DNA of 64,000 nt from Rubrivivax sp. (GTDB lineage Bacteria > Pseudomonadota > Gammaproteobacteria > Burkholderiales > Burkholderiaceae_C), in assembly GCA_030653385.1 (NCBI GenBank), contig JAURZM010000048.1, forward strand, positions 310,001 to 374,000, in the 5' to 3' direction. Both the position numbers and the translations under genes were made by a program. Below the pieces are notes generated by a model, which was not told the DNA's origin, searched no databases, and saw only the letters and a program-made list of their open reading frames with translations. Positions 34,885 through 42,933 of the stretch are shown here, in pieces; within the stretch, counting starts at the first letter, position 1, and each line of letters starts with the position of its first letter.

Positions 34885-35718
34885 ATGGCACTGTCACTGA
34901 AGACCGTCAACGCGCCCCACGGCGCCCGCTGGATCGCCGACGCCTGGCGTTTGTACATGCGCCGTCCGCTGGCTTTTACCGCCCTGTTTGCGGTTTTCCT
35001 GTTCGGCGCGCTGCTGGTCAGCCTGGTACCGCTGCTGGGTAGCGTGGTGCAGATGATGGCCTTGCCCTTGTTGAGCCTGGGTTTCATGGTGGCCAGCCAG
35101 TCGGCGTTGCTGGACGGACCGGTGCACCCGCGCCAGTTCATCGAGCCGCTGCGCACCGACGCCACGCGGCGGCGTGCGCTGCTCATCCTGTGTGCCATCT
35201 ATGGCGTGGCCGTGGTGTTCATCCTGGTGCTGGTGGACACGGTGTCCGACAGCGCCTTCAGCCGCCTGCAGCAGCTGCTGCCCAAGGGCGAAGCGGCACA
35301 GGCCGATATCGACGCCATCCTGGCCGAACCCGGCGTGGCCACCGGCGCCTTCCTGGGCCTGAGCCTGGGCGTGGCGCTGTCAGTTCCGTTCTGGCACGCC
35401 CCGGCGCTGGTGCACTGGGGTGGCCACAGCGTGGCCCAGGCGCTGTTTTCCAGCACCGTGGCGCTGTGGCGCTGCAAGGGCGCGTTTTTTGTCTACGCCA
35501 TGGGTTGGGTCGTGGTGATGGTGGTTTTCGGCGTCGGCACGGCGCTGCTGCTCAGCCTGCTGGGGCTGCAGCAGCTGGTGGGCCTGATCGGCCTGCCAGC
35601 CGGCCTGATGTTTTCAGCCGTGTTCTACATCTCGCTGCTGTTCACGTTCAACGACAGCTTCGGCGGCACGCCGGTGCAAGTGGACGACGACGCGTTCACA
35701 CGGCCCGACCCCGGCTGA
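34885..35718 (+). CDS. BPSS1780-type multi-pass membrane protein
   Basis: 277 residues with about six hydrophobic segments (for example LAFTALFAVFLFGALLVSLV, ILCAIYGVAVVFILVLV, FVYAMGWVVVMVVFGVG). The N-terminal region VNAPHGARWIADAWRLYMRR is characteristic of a Burkholderiales membrane-protein family with unknown function found next to thrB. ATG 34885 lies 14 bp after the thrB stop, so the small exported protein, thrB and this gene likely form one operon. Confidence 0.85.
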   Translation: MALSLKTVNAPHGARWIADAWRLYMRRPLAFTALFAVFLFGALLVSLVPLLGSVVQMMALPLLSLGFMVASQSALLDGPVHPRQFIEPLRTDATRRRALLILCAIYGVAVVFILVLVDTVSDSAFSRLQQLLPKGEAAQADIDAILAEPGVATGAFLGLSLGVALSVPFWHAPALVHWGGHSVAQALFSSTVALWRCKGAFFVYAMGWVVVMVVFGVGTALLLSLLGLQQLVGLIGLPAGLMFSAVFYISLLFTFNDSFGGTPVQVDDDAFTRPDPG

Positions 35719-35724
35719 CATAGA

Positions 35725-35808
35725 GCCCCCAAGCTCGCTGTCGCTCGCTACCCCCCGGGGGGGGGTGTCCGCCGACGGCCCGGCGGAGCCGGTTCCGTGG
35801 CGGGAAGC
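35725..35808. repeat. 84-bp intergenic repeat, copy 2 (inverted)
   Basis: Reverse-complement partner of 30611-30694, same length, with a central CCCCCCGGGGGG palindrome. It fills the gap between the convergent membrane-protein gene and uvrD, 7 bp after one stop codon and 13 bp before the other, and could terminate both transcripts. Confidence 0.85.
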
Positions 35809-35821
35809 TTGAGGGTTCACG

Positions 35822-38146
35822 TCAATCCACCGGCGTGAGCTTGGCGATGGCCAGGGCCAGCCACTTGCTGCCGTGGCGACCGAAGTGCACCTGGGCCCGG
35901 GCGTCGGCACCCTGCCCTTCCAGCACGGACACCACCCCTTCGCCGAACTTGTTGTGGAACACGGTCTGGCCGACCCGCAGCCCGTGTGAGGCCTGCGTCG
36001 ACGCGGCGCTGGGCCGCAACGGCGGTGGCGCCTCGACACGGCCGGCACCCACGATGCCGCTCAGGCCGCTGCCCCTTTGCCAGGCCTGCTGGTATTCCTG
36101 CGCGTAACCCGAGCCGAAGCCCTGCTTGCGCGGCGTCAACCACTTCAGCGCCGCGTCGGGCAGTTCGTCGAAAAAGCGGCTCTTCACGTTGTAGCGCGTC
36201 TGCCCGTGCAGCATGCGCGTCTGGCTGAAGCTCAGGTACAGGCGCTTTCGGGCGCGGGTGATGGCCACATACATCAGGCGCCGTTCTTCTTCCACGCCGT
36301 CGGCGTCGCTCAGGCTCTGCTCGTGGGGGAACAGGCCTTCTTCGATGCCGGTGATGAACACGGCATCGAACTCCAGGCCCTTGGCGCTGTGCACCGTCAT
36401 CAGCTGGATCGCGTCCTGCCCGGCCTGGGCCTGGTTGTCGCCGGCTTCCAGCGAAGCATGGGTCAGGAACGCGGCCAGTGGCGACATGATCTCGCCGGTT
36501 TCGACATCGGGGGTGGTGCTTTGCTGGGCCGCCATGGCCTGCTCGTCCACCGGCAGCGCCACCGCGTCCTTGCCAAAGCCCTCTTGCGTGACGAAGCTCT
36601 CGGCCGCGTTGACCAGTTCTTCCAGGTTTTCGATGCGGTCCTGGCCCTCCTTGTCGGTGCGGTAGAAGTCCAGCAGCCCGCTGTGGTGCAGCATGTGGTC
36701 GATGATCTCGCGCAGCGTCAGGCCCTGTGTGGCCGTGCGCATGCCATCCACCAGTGCGACAAAAGCCTGCAGGTTGGTGCCCGCCTTGCCCGCCACCGCC
36801 CCCACGCTCTGCGCCAGGCTGCGCCCGCTGCTGCGGGCGGCGTCCTGCAGCTGTTCGATGCTGCGCGCACCAATGCCGCGGGTGGGGAAGTTCACCACAC
36901 GCAGGAAGCTGGTGTCGTCGCTGGGGTTCTCCAGCAATCGCAGGTAGGCCAGCGCGTGTTTGATCTCGGCCCGTTCGAAAAAGCGCAGACCGCCGTAGAC
37001 GCGGTAGGGCATGCTGGCGTTGAAAAGCGCACTTTCCAGCACCCGGCTCTGCGCGTTGCTGCGGTAGAGCAAGGCAATCTCGCTGCGTGCCAGACCGCTG
37101 CGGTGCAACTGCTGCACTTCTTCCAGCAACCACTGTGCCTCGGCAAAGTCGCTGGTGCTTTCGAAGACCCGGATCGGCTCGCCCGCGCCCACGTCGGTGC
37201 GCAGGTTCTTGCCCAGGCGCTGCGTGTTGTGACTGATCAGGTCGTTGGCCGCGTCCAGGATGTGGCCGCTGCTGCGGTAGTTCTGTTCCAGCTTGACGAC
37301 GCGCTGCACGCGGTATTCACGTTCGAAGTCGGCCATGTTGCCGACACGCGCACCGCGAAAGGCGTAGATGCTCTGGTCGTCGTCGCCAACGGCAAACACC
37401 CCCTGCCCCGCCCCGGGTGGCGCAAACATCTTCAGCCACGCGTACTGCAGCCGGTTGGTGTCCTGGAACTCGTCCACCAGCACGTGGCCGAAGCGGCGCT
37501 GGTAGTGTTCACGCAGCGCGTCGTTGTCGCGCAGCAGCTCGTAGGTGCGCAACATCAGCTCGGCAAAGTCGACCACACCTTCACGCTGGCACTGTTCTTC
37601 ATAGGCTTGGTAGACCTCGACCATCTTGCGTGTCTGTTCGTCGCGCACTTCCACGTCGCGCGGGCGCCGGCCTTCTTCCTTGTTGCCGGCAATGAACCAG
37701 GTCACCTGCTTGGGCACAAAGCGCTCTTCGTCCAGCTGCATGGCCTTGATCACACGCTTGACCGCACTGAGCTGGTCGCTGCTGTCCAGGATCTGGAAAC
37801 CCGGGCTCAGGCCCGCCAGTTTCCAGTGCGCTCGCAAAAAGCGGTTGCACAGGCCATGGAAGGTGCCGATCCACATGCCCCGCACGGCCACCGGCAGCAT
37901 CGCACCCAGCCGTGTGAGCATTTCCTTGGCAGCTTTGTTCGTGAAGGTCACGGCCAGCACACCACCCGGCGAGACCTGGCCGGTCTGCATGAGCCAGGCG
38001 ATGCGTGTGGTCAGCACGCGGGTCTTGCCCGAACCGGCACCGGCCAGGATCAGCGAAGGCACGGCCGGCAGCGTCACCGCGGCCAGTTGTTCGGGGTTCA
38101 GGCCCTGGAGCAGGCGGGAATCGATGGCACCGGGGGCTTCATGCAT
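35822..38146 (-). CDS. uvrD: UvrD/Rep-family DNA helicase
   Basis: A 774-residue superfamily 1A 3'-5' helicase for nucleotide-excision and mismatch repair. Motif I is AGAGSGKTRVL (near residue 37), Ia VTFTNKAAKEM, II VDEFQDTNRLQ, III GDDDQSIYAFRGA, IV-VI in the second half (MTVHSAKGLEFDAVFI, then VAITRARKRLYLS). The last 70 residues hold a Tudor-like end (VGQTVFHNKFGEGVV) typical of UvrD, which binds RNA polymerase. TAGAAT 6 nt before the ATG is a possible -10 for a leaderless transcript. Confidence 0.95.
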   Translation of the reverse strand: MHEAPGAIDSRLLQGLNPEQLAAVTLPAVPSLILAGAGSGKTRVLTTRIAWLMQTGQVSPGGVLAVTFTNKAAKEMLTRLGAMLPVAVRGMWIGTFHGLCNRFLRAHWKLAGLSPGFQILDSSDQLSAVKRVIKAMQLDEERFVPKQVTWFIAGNKEEGRRPRDVEVRDEQTRKMVEVYQAYEEQCQREGVVDFAELMLRTYELLRDNDALREHYQRRFGHVLVDEFQDTNRLQYAWLKMFAPPGAGQGVFAVGDDDQSIYAFRGARVGNMADFEREYRVQRVVKLEQNYRSSGHILDAANDLISHNTQRLGKNLRTDVGAGEPIRVFESTSDFAEAQWLLEEVQQLHRSGLARSEIALLYRSNAQSRVLESALFNASMPYRVYGGLRFFERAEIKHALAYLRLLENPSDDTSFLRVVNFPTRGIGARSIEQLQDAARSSGRSLAQSVGAVAGKAGTNLQAFVALVDGMRTATQGLTLREIIDHMLHHSGLLDFYRTDKEGQDRIENLEELVNAAESFVTQEGFGKDAVALPVDEQAMAAQQSTTPDVETGEIMSPLAAFLTHASLEAGDNQAQAGQDAIQLMTVHSAKGLEFDAVFITGIEEGLFPHEQSLSDADGVEEERRLMYVAITRARKRLYLSFSQTRMLHGQTRYNVKSRFFDELPDAALKWLTPRKQGFGSGYAQEYQQAWQRGSGLSGIVGAGRVEAPPPLRPSAASTQASHGLRVGQTVFHNKFGEGVVSVLEGQGADARAQVHFGRHGSKWLALAIAKLTPVD

Positions 38147-38152
38147 GCCCCA

Positions 38153-38158
38153 ATTCTA
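38153..38158 (-). promoter_or_regulatory. -10 hexamer of uvrD, probable leaderless start
   Basis: TAGAAT on the minus strand (5 of 6) lies exactly 6 nt before the uvrD ATG, the same spacing as at metG. The gap reads TGGGGC and could at most be a very close, poor Shine-Dalgarno. Confidence 0.5.
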
Positions 38159-38192
38159 GGAGCCGTGCCCTGTGGTGCACCCAAGGGCCTCA

Positions 38193-38220
38193 GCCCACAC
38201 GCGTGAAATCGCGTGTGGGC
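38193..38220 (-). terminator. 11-bp hairpin after the GGDEF-EAL gene
   Basis: GCCCACACGCG and its exact complement CGCGTGTGGGC flank a 6-nt loop. It lies 43 bp after the stop of the PAS-GGDEF-EAL gene and before uvrD on the same strand. There is no T-run, so termination may need Rho, or it may insulate uvrD. Confidence 0.5.
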
Positions 38221-38263
38221 CTTCGCCAGCCGTTCGGGTCCTTCCGGACCCTCACGTGCGGGC

Positions 38264-40171
38264 TCAGCGCATCGGCCCGGTGTCTTCGAAGGGCTCCAGC
38301 GATTCCAGCGTCAACAGCGTCATCGGCCCGCTGTCGGTCCAGCCATAAGCCGAGTCACGCAGCGCCTGTTCCTGCAGTCGGCGGTTCAGCCAATCGACGA
38401 TGGCGTCGGGTGGCAGCGGCCGGCTGAGCAGGTAACCCTGGATCTCGTCGCAGCCCATCTGGCGCAGGCACTCGGCCTGTTCTGCCGTTTCCACGCCCTC
38501 GGCCACCACCTTCATGTGCAGGCTGTGGCCCATCGCGACGATGGCGGTGGCGATGGCGGTGTCTTCGGGGTCGTCCGGCAAGGCGCTGACGAAGGAGCGG
38601 TCGATCTTCAGCGTGTCGATGTCGAAGCGCTTCAGGTAGCTCAGTGAAGAGTGGCCGGTGCCGAAGTCGTCCATCGCCACACGAACGCCCATCTGGGCCA
38701 GCGCGGCCAGCACGCTGTTGGTGGCGACGTTGTCCTCCATCAGCAGGCTCTCGGTGAGCTCCAGCTCCAGACGCTGCGGGTGAATGCCCGACTCGGCAAG
38801 CGCGTCTTCGATGAATCGCGCCAGGTAGGGCTGGCGGAACTGCCGCGCCGACAGGTTAACGGCCAAAGTCAGTGGCGGCATGCCGGCGCGGTCCCACGCG
38901 GCAATTTCGGCACAGGCGGTGCGGATGGCCCAGGCCCCCACGGGCAGGATCAGACCGCTGTCTTCGAGCACCCGGATGAAGCGGTCGGGTGGCACCAGGC
39001 CGCGCCCCGGTGCGCGCCAGCGGATCAGCGCTTCGACACCCGTCACCTCGCCGGTGTGCACATTGGCCTTGGGCTGGTAGAACAGCGTGAACTCCTGGCG
39101 CTCCAGCGCCCGGCGCAGCTGGTTTTCCAGCATCAGGCGCGCTGCCACCTCGGCGCTGAGTTCGTCGCTGAAAAATGCGTAGGTGCCGCGGCCCATGGCC
39201 TTGGCGCGGTACATGGCCATGTCGGTGTGGCGCACCAGGCCGTCGAGGTCGGTGTCCTGGTCCATGCGCTCGGTGGGGTACATCGAGATGCCGATGCTGC
39301 CCGACACATGCAGTTCGTGTTCCATCAGCTGGATGGGGGCTTCCAGCGCGTCCAGGATGCGTCGCGCAATCAGGGCCGCGTCTTCCGCGCTGCCCAGGTG
39401 CTCGGCAATCACGGTGAATTCATCGCCGCCCAGGCGCGACACGGTGAAGGTGTCGCCACCGCCGACTCGCGCCACCGAATCGGACATGCGCAGGCAGTGC
39501 TTCAGCGCCTCGGCAACCTGGCGCAGCAGCTGGTCGCCCACGGCGTGGCCCAGGCTGTCGTTGATGACCTTGAAGTGGTCGAGGTCCAGGAACATCAGCG
39601 CCATCGGTTCGCCGCTGCGGCGGGCACGGGCCATGGCCTGCGACAGGCGGTCGCGAAAGAGTACCCGGTTGGGCAGTCCGGTCAGGCTGTCGAAATTGGC
39701 CAGGAAGCTCAGCCTTTCCTGCGTGAGCTTGCGGTCGGTGATGTCGCGCATGATCAGGATGAACTGGCGCACACCGTCCAGCACGGCGTCGCTCACCGTC
39801 AGCTCCACCGGAAACTCTGAGCCGTCGGCACGTTGCGCCAGTGTTTCCCATTGGCCAGACACCAGCGAATGGCTTTCAGGTTGGCTGCAGTCGATCAGCG
39901 GTGCGAGCCACCTTTCGATGGGATGGCCACACACCGCTTCGGGCTCGGCTGCGAGCAAGGCTGCGGCCACCGGGTTGCACAGCAGCACGGTACCGCTGCG
40001 GTCGCAGGTGAGCAAACCGCTGGCTGAGTGTTCGAAGAGGTGCAGCAATTGCCGGGCACCGCCGCCCAGGTCCCCGGGCACCGTGGGCGCCACCGGGGCA
40101 ACTGGCGGTGGGATGTCGGGCTGCAGACCCCTCCAGGCCGTGCGCAAAAACTGAGCGATGGCTTTGAGCAT
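38264..40171 (-). CDS. PAS-GGDEF-EAL cyclic-di-GMP signalling protein
   Basis: 635 residues from ATG 40171 (MLKAIAQF); ATG 40222 (MSEKF) would add 17 residues and cannot be excluded. A PAS domain (about 55-175), diguanylate cyclase domain with the intact RLGGDEFTV active site, and EAL phosphodiesterase domain with [21 protein letters not shown] and KIDRSF intact. Both activities are therefore possible. An insertion just before the GGDEF loop ([10 protein letters not shown]) looks like a degenerate copy of the loop itself. No transmembrane segment, so it is a cytosolic sensor; PAS ligand unknown. Confidence 0.93.
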   Translation of the reverse strand: MLKAIAQFLRTAWRGLQPDIPPPVAPVAPTVPGDLGGGARQLLHLFEHSASGLLTCDRSGTVLLCNPVAAALLAAEPEAVCGHPIERWLAPLIDCSQPESHSLVSGQWETLAQRADGSEFPVELTVSDAVLDGVRQFILIMRDITDRKLTQERLSFLANFDSLTGLPNRVLFRDRLSQAMARARRSGEPMALMFLDLDHFKVINDSLGHAVGDQLLRQVAEALKHCLRMSDSVARVGGGDTFTVSRLGGDEFTVIAEHLGSAEDAALIARRILDALEAPIQLMEHELHVSGSIGISMYPTERMDQDTDLDGLVRHTDMAMYRAKAMGRGTYAFFSDELSAEVAARLMLENQLRRALERQEFTLFYQPKANVHTGEVTGVEALIRWRAPGRGLVPPDRFIRVLEDSGLILPVGAWAIRTACAEIAAWDRAGMPPLTLAVNLSARQFRQPYLARFIEDALAESGIHPQRLELELTESLLMEDNVATNSVLAALAQMGVRVAMDDFGTGHSSLSYLKRFDIDTLKIDRSFVSALPDDPEDTAIATAIVAMGHSLHMKVVAEGVETAEQAECLRQMGCDEIQGYLLSRPLPPDAIVDWLNRRLQEQALRDSAYGWTDSGPMTLLTLESLEPFEDTGPMR

Positions 40172-40360
40172 CAGGCGAGGCGGGGGACAAACCGGGTCGG
40201 CATGAACGAACTTTTCGGACATCCACCCCATAACTTGAGGGCCAGCACCTGCGGCGTAGAATTTGACACCGGGCCCAAATTCTGGCTGCGGTCGAGGTGC
40301 ACACACTGCGCACCGGTCTCGCCAGGTCAAGTGCTGCCAACCCTTCACCGGAGCCTGACC

Positions 40361-41338
40361 ATGGAAATCTTCGACTACGACAACATCCTGCTGCTGCCGC
40401 GCAAGTGCCGCGTGGAAAGCCGCAGCGCCTGCGACCCCTCGGTTGAATTCGGCGGCCGCCGCTTCAAGCTGCCAGTGGTGCCGGCCAACATGAAGACGGT
40501 GATCGACGAGCCGATCAGCGAGATGCTGGCCGCCAGCGGCCACTTCTACGTGATGCACCGCTTCGACCTGGACACCGTGGCCTACGCCAGGCGCATGCGC
40601 AACAAGGGCCTGTTCGTGTCCATCAGTTCGGGCGTGAAACCGGCCGACTTTGCCGTCATCGACCGCCTGGCCGCCGAGGGCGTGGGTGCCGACTACATCA
40701 CGATCGACATCGCCCACGGCCATGCGGAGAGCGTGCGCGTGGCCATCGAGCACATCAAGAAACGCCTGCCCAAGGCCTTTGTCATTGCTGGCAACGTGGC
40801 CACGCCAGAAGCCGTGATCGACCTGGAAAACTGGGGTGCCGACGCCACCAAGGTGGGGGTGGGGCCGGGCAAGGTGTGCATCACCAAGCTGAAGACCGGC
40901 TTCGGCACCGGCGGCTGGCAGCTCAGCGCGCTGAAGTGGTGCGCGCGTGTGGCCACCAAACCCATCATTGCGGATGGGGGCATCCGCCACCACGGTGACA
41001 TCGCCAAGAGCGTGCGCTTCGGCGCCGCGATGGTGATGGTGGGTTCGCTGTTTGCGGGCCACGAAGAGTCACCCGGCGCGACGGTGGAAGTGGACGGCAA
41101 GCGCTACAAGGAGTATTACGGCAGCGCTTCAGACTTCAACAAGGGCGAATACAAACACGTCGAAGGCAAACGCATCCTCGAACCCATCAAGGGCGCGCTG
41201 GCCGACACGTTGCGCGAGATGCGCGAAGACGTGCAAAGCAGCATCAGCTATGCCGGTGGTCAGGTGCTGGCCGACCTGAAGAAGGTGAACTACGTGATCC
41301 TGGGCGGGGAAAACGCGGGCGAGCACCTGTTCATGTGA
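40361..41338 (+). CDS. guaC: GMP reductase
   Basis: 325 residues; NADPH-dependent conversion of GMP to IMP in purine salvage. ATG 40361 has GGAG 8 nt upstream. The catalytic cysteine lies in [20 protein letters not shown], and [11 protein letters not shown] and [12 protein letters not shown] match the Firmicutes-type GuaC (Bacillus, Staphylococcus) more closely than E. coli GuaC, which has VCTTRVKTGVGYPQ here. No CBS domains, so it is not IMP dehydrogenase. Divergent from the GGDEF-EAL gene, convergent with the S41 peptidase gene. Confidence 0.94.
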   Translation: MEIFDYDNILLLPRKCRVESRSACDPSVEFGGRRFKLPVVPANMKTVIDEPISEMLAASGHFYVMHRFDLDTVAYARRMRNKGLFVSISSGVKPADFAVIDRLAAEGVGADYITIDIAHGHAESVRVAIEHIKKRLPKAFVIAGNVATPEAVIDLENWGADATKVGVGPGKVCITKLKTGFGTGGWQLSALKWCARVATKPIIADGGIRHHGDIAKSVRFGAAMVMVGSLFAGHEESPGATVEVDGKRYKEYYGSASDFNKGEYKHVEGKRILEPIKGALADTLREMREDVQSSISYAGGQVLADLKKVNYVILGGENAGEHLFM

Positions 41339-41350
41339 CGGTTGACCCGC

Positions 41351-42742
41351 TCAGCGCGGCAACATGCCCTGACCGACACCGGCATCACCTTCGGCAAACA
41401 GGTGCGTGCCGGCGCCGCTGCGGCGGCGAACTGCCTGCGCCGACAGGGCGCCGGCGCGACCATCGGACAAGGCAGCTGTCGCCGGGCACACACCCGTGTC
41501 GGCTGCGGTGCGCGCGGCCGCCATCAAGGGGTCGGCACTGCTGCCGGCCGCTGCCGTGAAGTCTTCGGCCACCTCGCAGGTGGGCGCAAAGCCGTCGAAG
41601 TAGCGGCCTTCGCTGCGCTGGTTCACGCTTTCGAAGTTGATGACGCTGTAGGTGCGACCACAAGCCGACGTGGGCAAGGAACCCACCGGCTTGCCGCAGC
41701 TGGTTTCGCCGATGGCGACCACCTCGACGCCCGCACCGCGCAAGCCGTTGATGAGTTGCTCGCTGGCCGAACAGGTGCGACGCCCCATCAGCACAAACAC
41801 CCGTGGCAAGTTCAGCGCCGAGAGCCGCGACGTGAAGGCGTAGCTCTGGTTGTTGGATGCACGTTTGTCGTTGTAAAGCAGCGAGGCGTAGTTCAGCCCC
41901 GCACCACGCGAGCCCGCCACATAGGACGCCAGCGTGGCGCCGGTGGAGACCAGGCCGCCGCCGTTGTAGCGCAGGTCCAGCACCAGGTCCCGCACGGCTT
42001 CGGCGCGAAAGCGTGCAAAGGCCGTTTCCAGCGGCGCTTCGGCCTGCGAAATCATGTCCTTGACGGCCAGGTAGCCGATGCGTCGCCCGCCAGCCGTGGT
42101 GGTGACGGTGGCTTCGCTGACTGGCCGGAGCGTGAAAACCTCGGCCAACAGGGTGACGCTGCGCTCGGTGCCGGCCCGCGACAGGGTGAGTACCAGGCTG
42201 TTGCCCACTTCTGCCGGCGTGAGCGCGGCAAAGTCCTCGGCCACGATCAGTTCGCTGACCGGGCGGCCGTTGATCGTGAGCACCCGGTCGCCGCGCTGTA
42301 CACCCGCCCGCGCCGCGGGTGACAGGGGCTCGACGTGACGCACGTGCAGTGGCAGGCTGCCGTTGCGGTCCAGTTCCAGCGCCGCCACCGAAACGCCGTA
42401 ACCCAGCGTGGCGCCGTCGCCGTAGAAGCGGTTGAAAGACTCGGTGGCCTGGCTGCCGCTGTAGCGGTCGCTGGGAAAGTCGGCGCTGCTGCCGGTGTAG
42501 AGCAAGGCGTCGAAGTAGTCCTGGACGTCGGTGTAGACGCTGGCGTCCGGCCGCGGGGACAAGCGGTACCAGAAGTACCAATTGTTCATGTAGTTGCCCA
42601 GCCAGGTCTTGTGCTCCTGCAGCGTGCAGCTGCCGGGCGCGGGCGGGCTGCCTTCGTCACCCCCGCCACACGCCGCCAGCACCAAGGGCAGCAGGCAGGC
42701 GCCGAGCGCGGTGCGCCGTCGAGACCAGGAATTCCGGACCAT
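41351..42742 (-). CDS. S41-family peptidase lipoprotein with PDZ domain
   Basis: 463 residues. Lipoprotein signal with lipobox LVLAAC (Cys25), so it is anchored in the periplasm. An N-terminal helical region and a PDZ domain (about 120-200: HVEPLSPAARAGVQRGDRVL) precede the tail-specific protease core with DLRYNGGG, the catalytic Ser in CSASEQLIN and Lys in SCGKPVG. Compared with CtpA it has extra Cys residues around the active site (TCS, SCG, ACG, TCE), possibly disulfide-bonded. Stands alone, divergent from valS. Confidence 0.9.
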   Translation of the reverse strand: MVRNSWSRRRTALGACLLPLVLAACGGGDEGSPPAPGSCTLQEHKTWLGNYMNNWYFWYRLSPRPDASVYTDVQDYFDALLYTGSSADFPSDRYSGSQATESFNRFYGDGATLGYGVSVAALELDRNGSLPLHVRHVEPLSPAARAGVQRGDRVLTINGRPVSELIVAEDFAALTPAEVGNSLVLTLSRAGTERSVTLLAEVFTLRPVSEATVTTTAGGRRIGYLAVKDMISQAEAPLETAFARFRAEAVRDLVLDLRYNGGGLVSTGATLASYVAGSRGAGLNYASLLYNDKRASNNQSYAFTSRLSALNLPRVFVLMGRRTCSASEQLINGLRGAGVEVVAIGETSCGKPVGSLPTSACGRTYSVINFESVNQRSEGRYFDGFAPTCEVAEDFTAAAGSSADPLMAAARTAADTGVCPATAALSDGRAGALSAQAVRRRSGAGTHLFAEGDAGVGQGMLPR

Positions 42743-42808
42743 GTTGTGTGCTCCATCGTGAAGCCGGGCCGCCGGCGCATGGCCTGCGGGCCCGGCGGGC
42801 CTGCCACC

Positions 42809-42814
42809 TACAAT
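42809..42814 (+). promoter_or_regulatory. -10 hexamer upstream of valS
   Basis: TACAAT (5 of 6) on the plus strand; transcription would begin near 42821 and leave a leader of about 113 nt before valS. No good -35 is visible. Confidence 0.45.
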
Positions 42815-42849
42815 TCAAACCCCTGCCGACGCACTGGCGTTGATACGGT

Positions 42850-42875
42850 CTGCCCCAGGCAGCAGGCCTTTTTTT
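42850..42875 (+). terminator. terminator-like hairpin in the valS leader
   Basis: CTGCC-CCA-GGCAG stem, then CAGGCC and seven T. Because the gene to the left is on the opposite strand, the only plus-strand transcript reaching it is the valS leader, so it may be an attenuator. A second element, GTCCTG/CAGGAC (42886-42910), lies between it and the start codon. No valine-rich leader peptide found. Confidence 0.45.
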
Positions 42876-42933
42876 GTATCGCCTTGTCCTGTTCCCGACC
42901 GGAGCAGGACACCTTTGAAACGTTGTCGCCATC

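Noticed and set aside
40172..41062. N-terminal extension of the GGDEF-EAL protein to 932 residues
   Set aside because: The extension is antisense to guaC and rich in His/Gly/Val shadow sequence; family similarity begins downstream.
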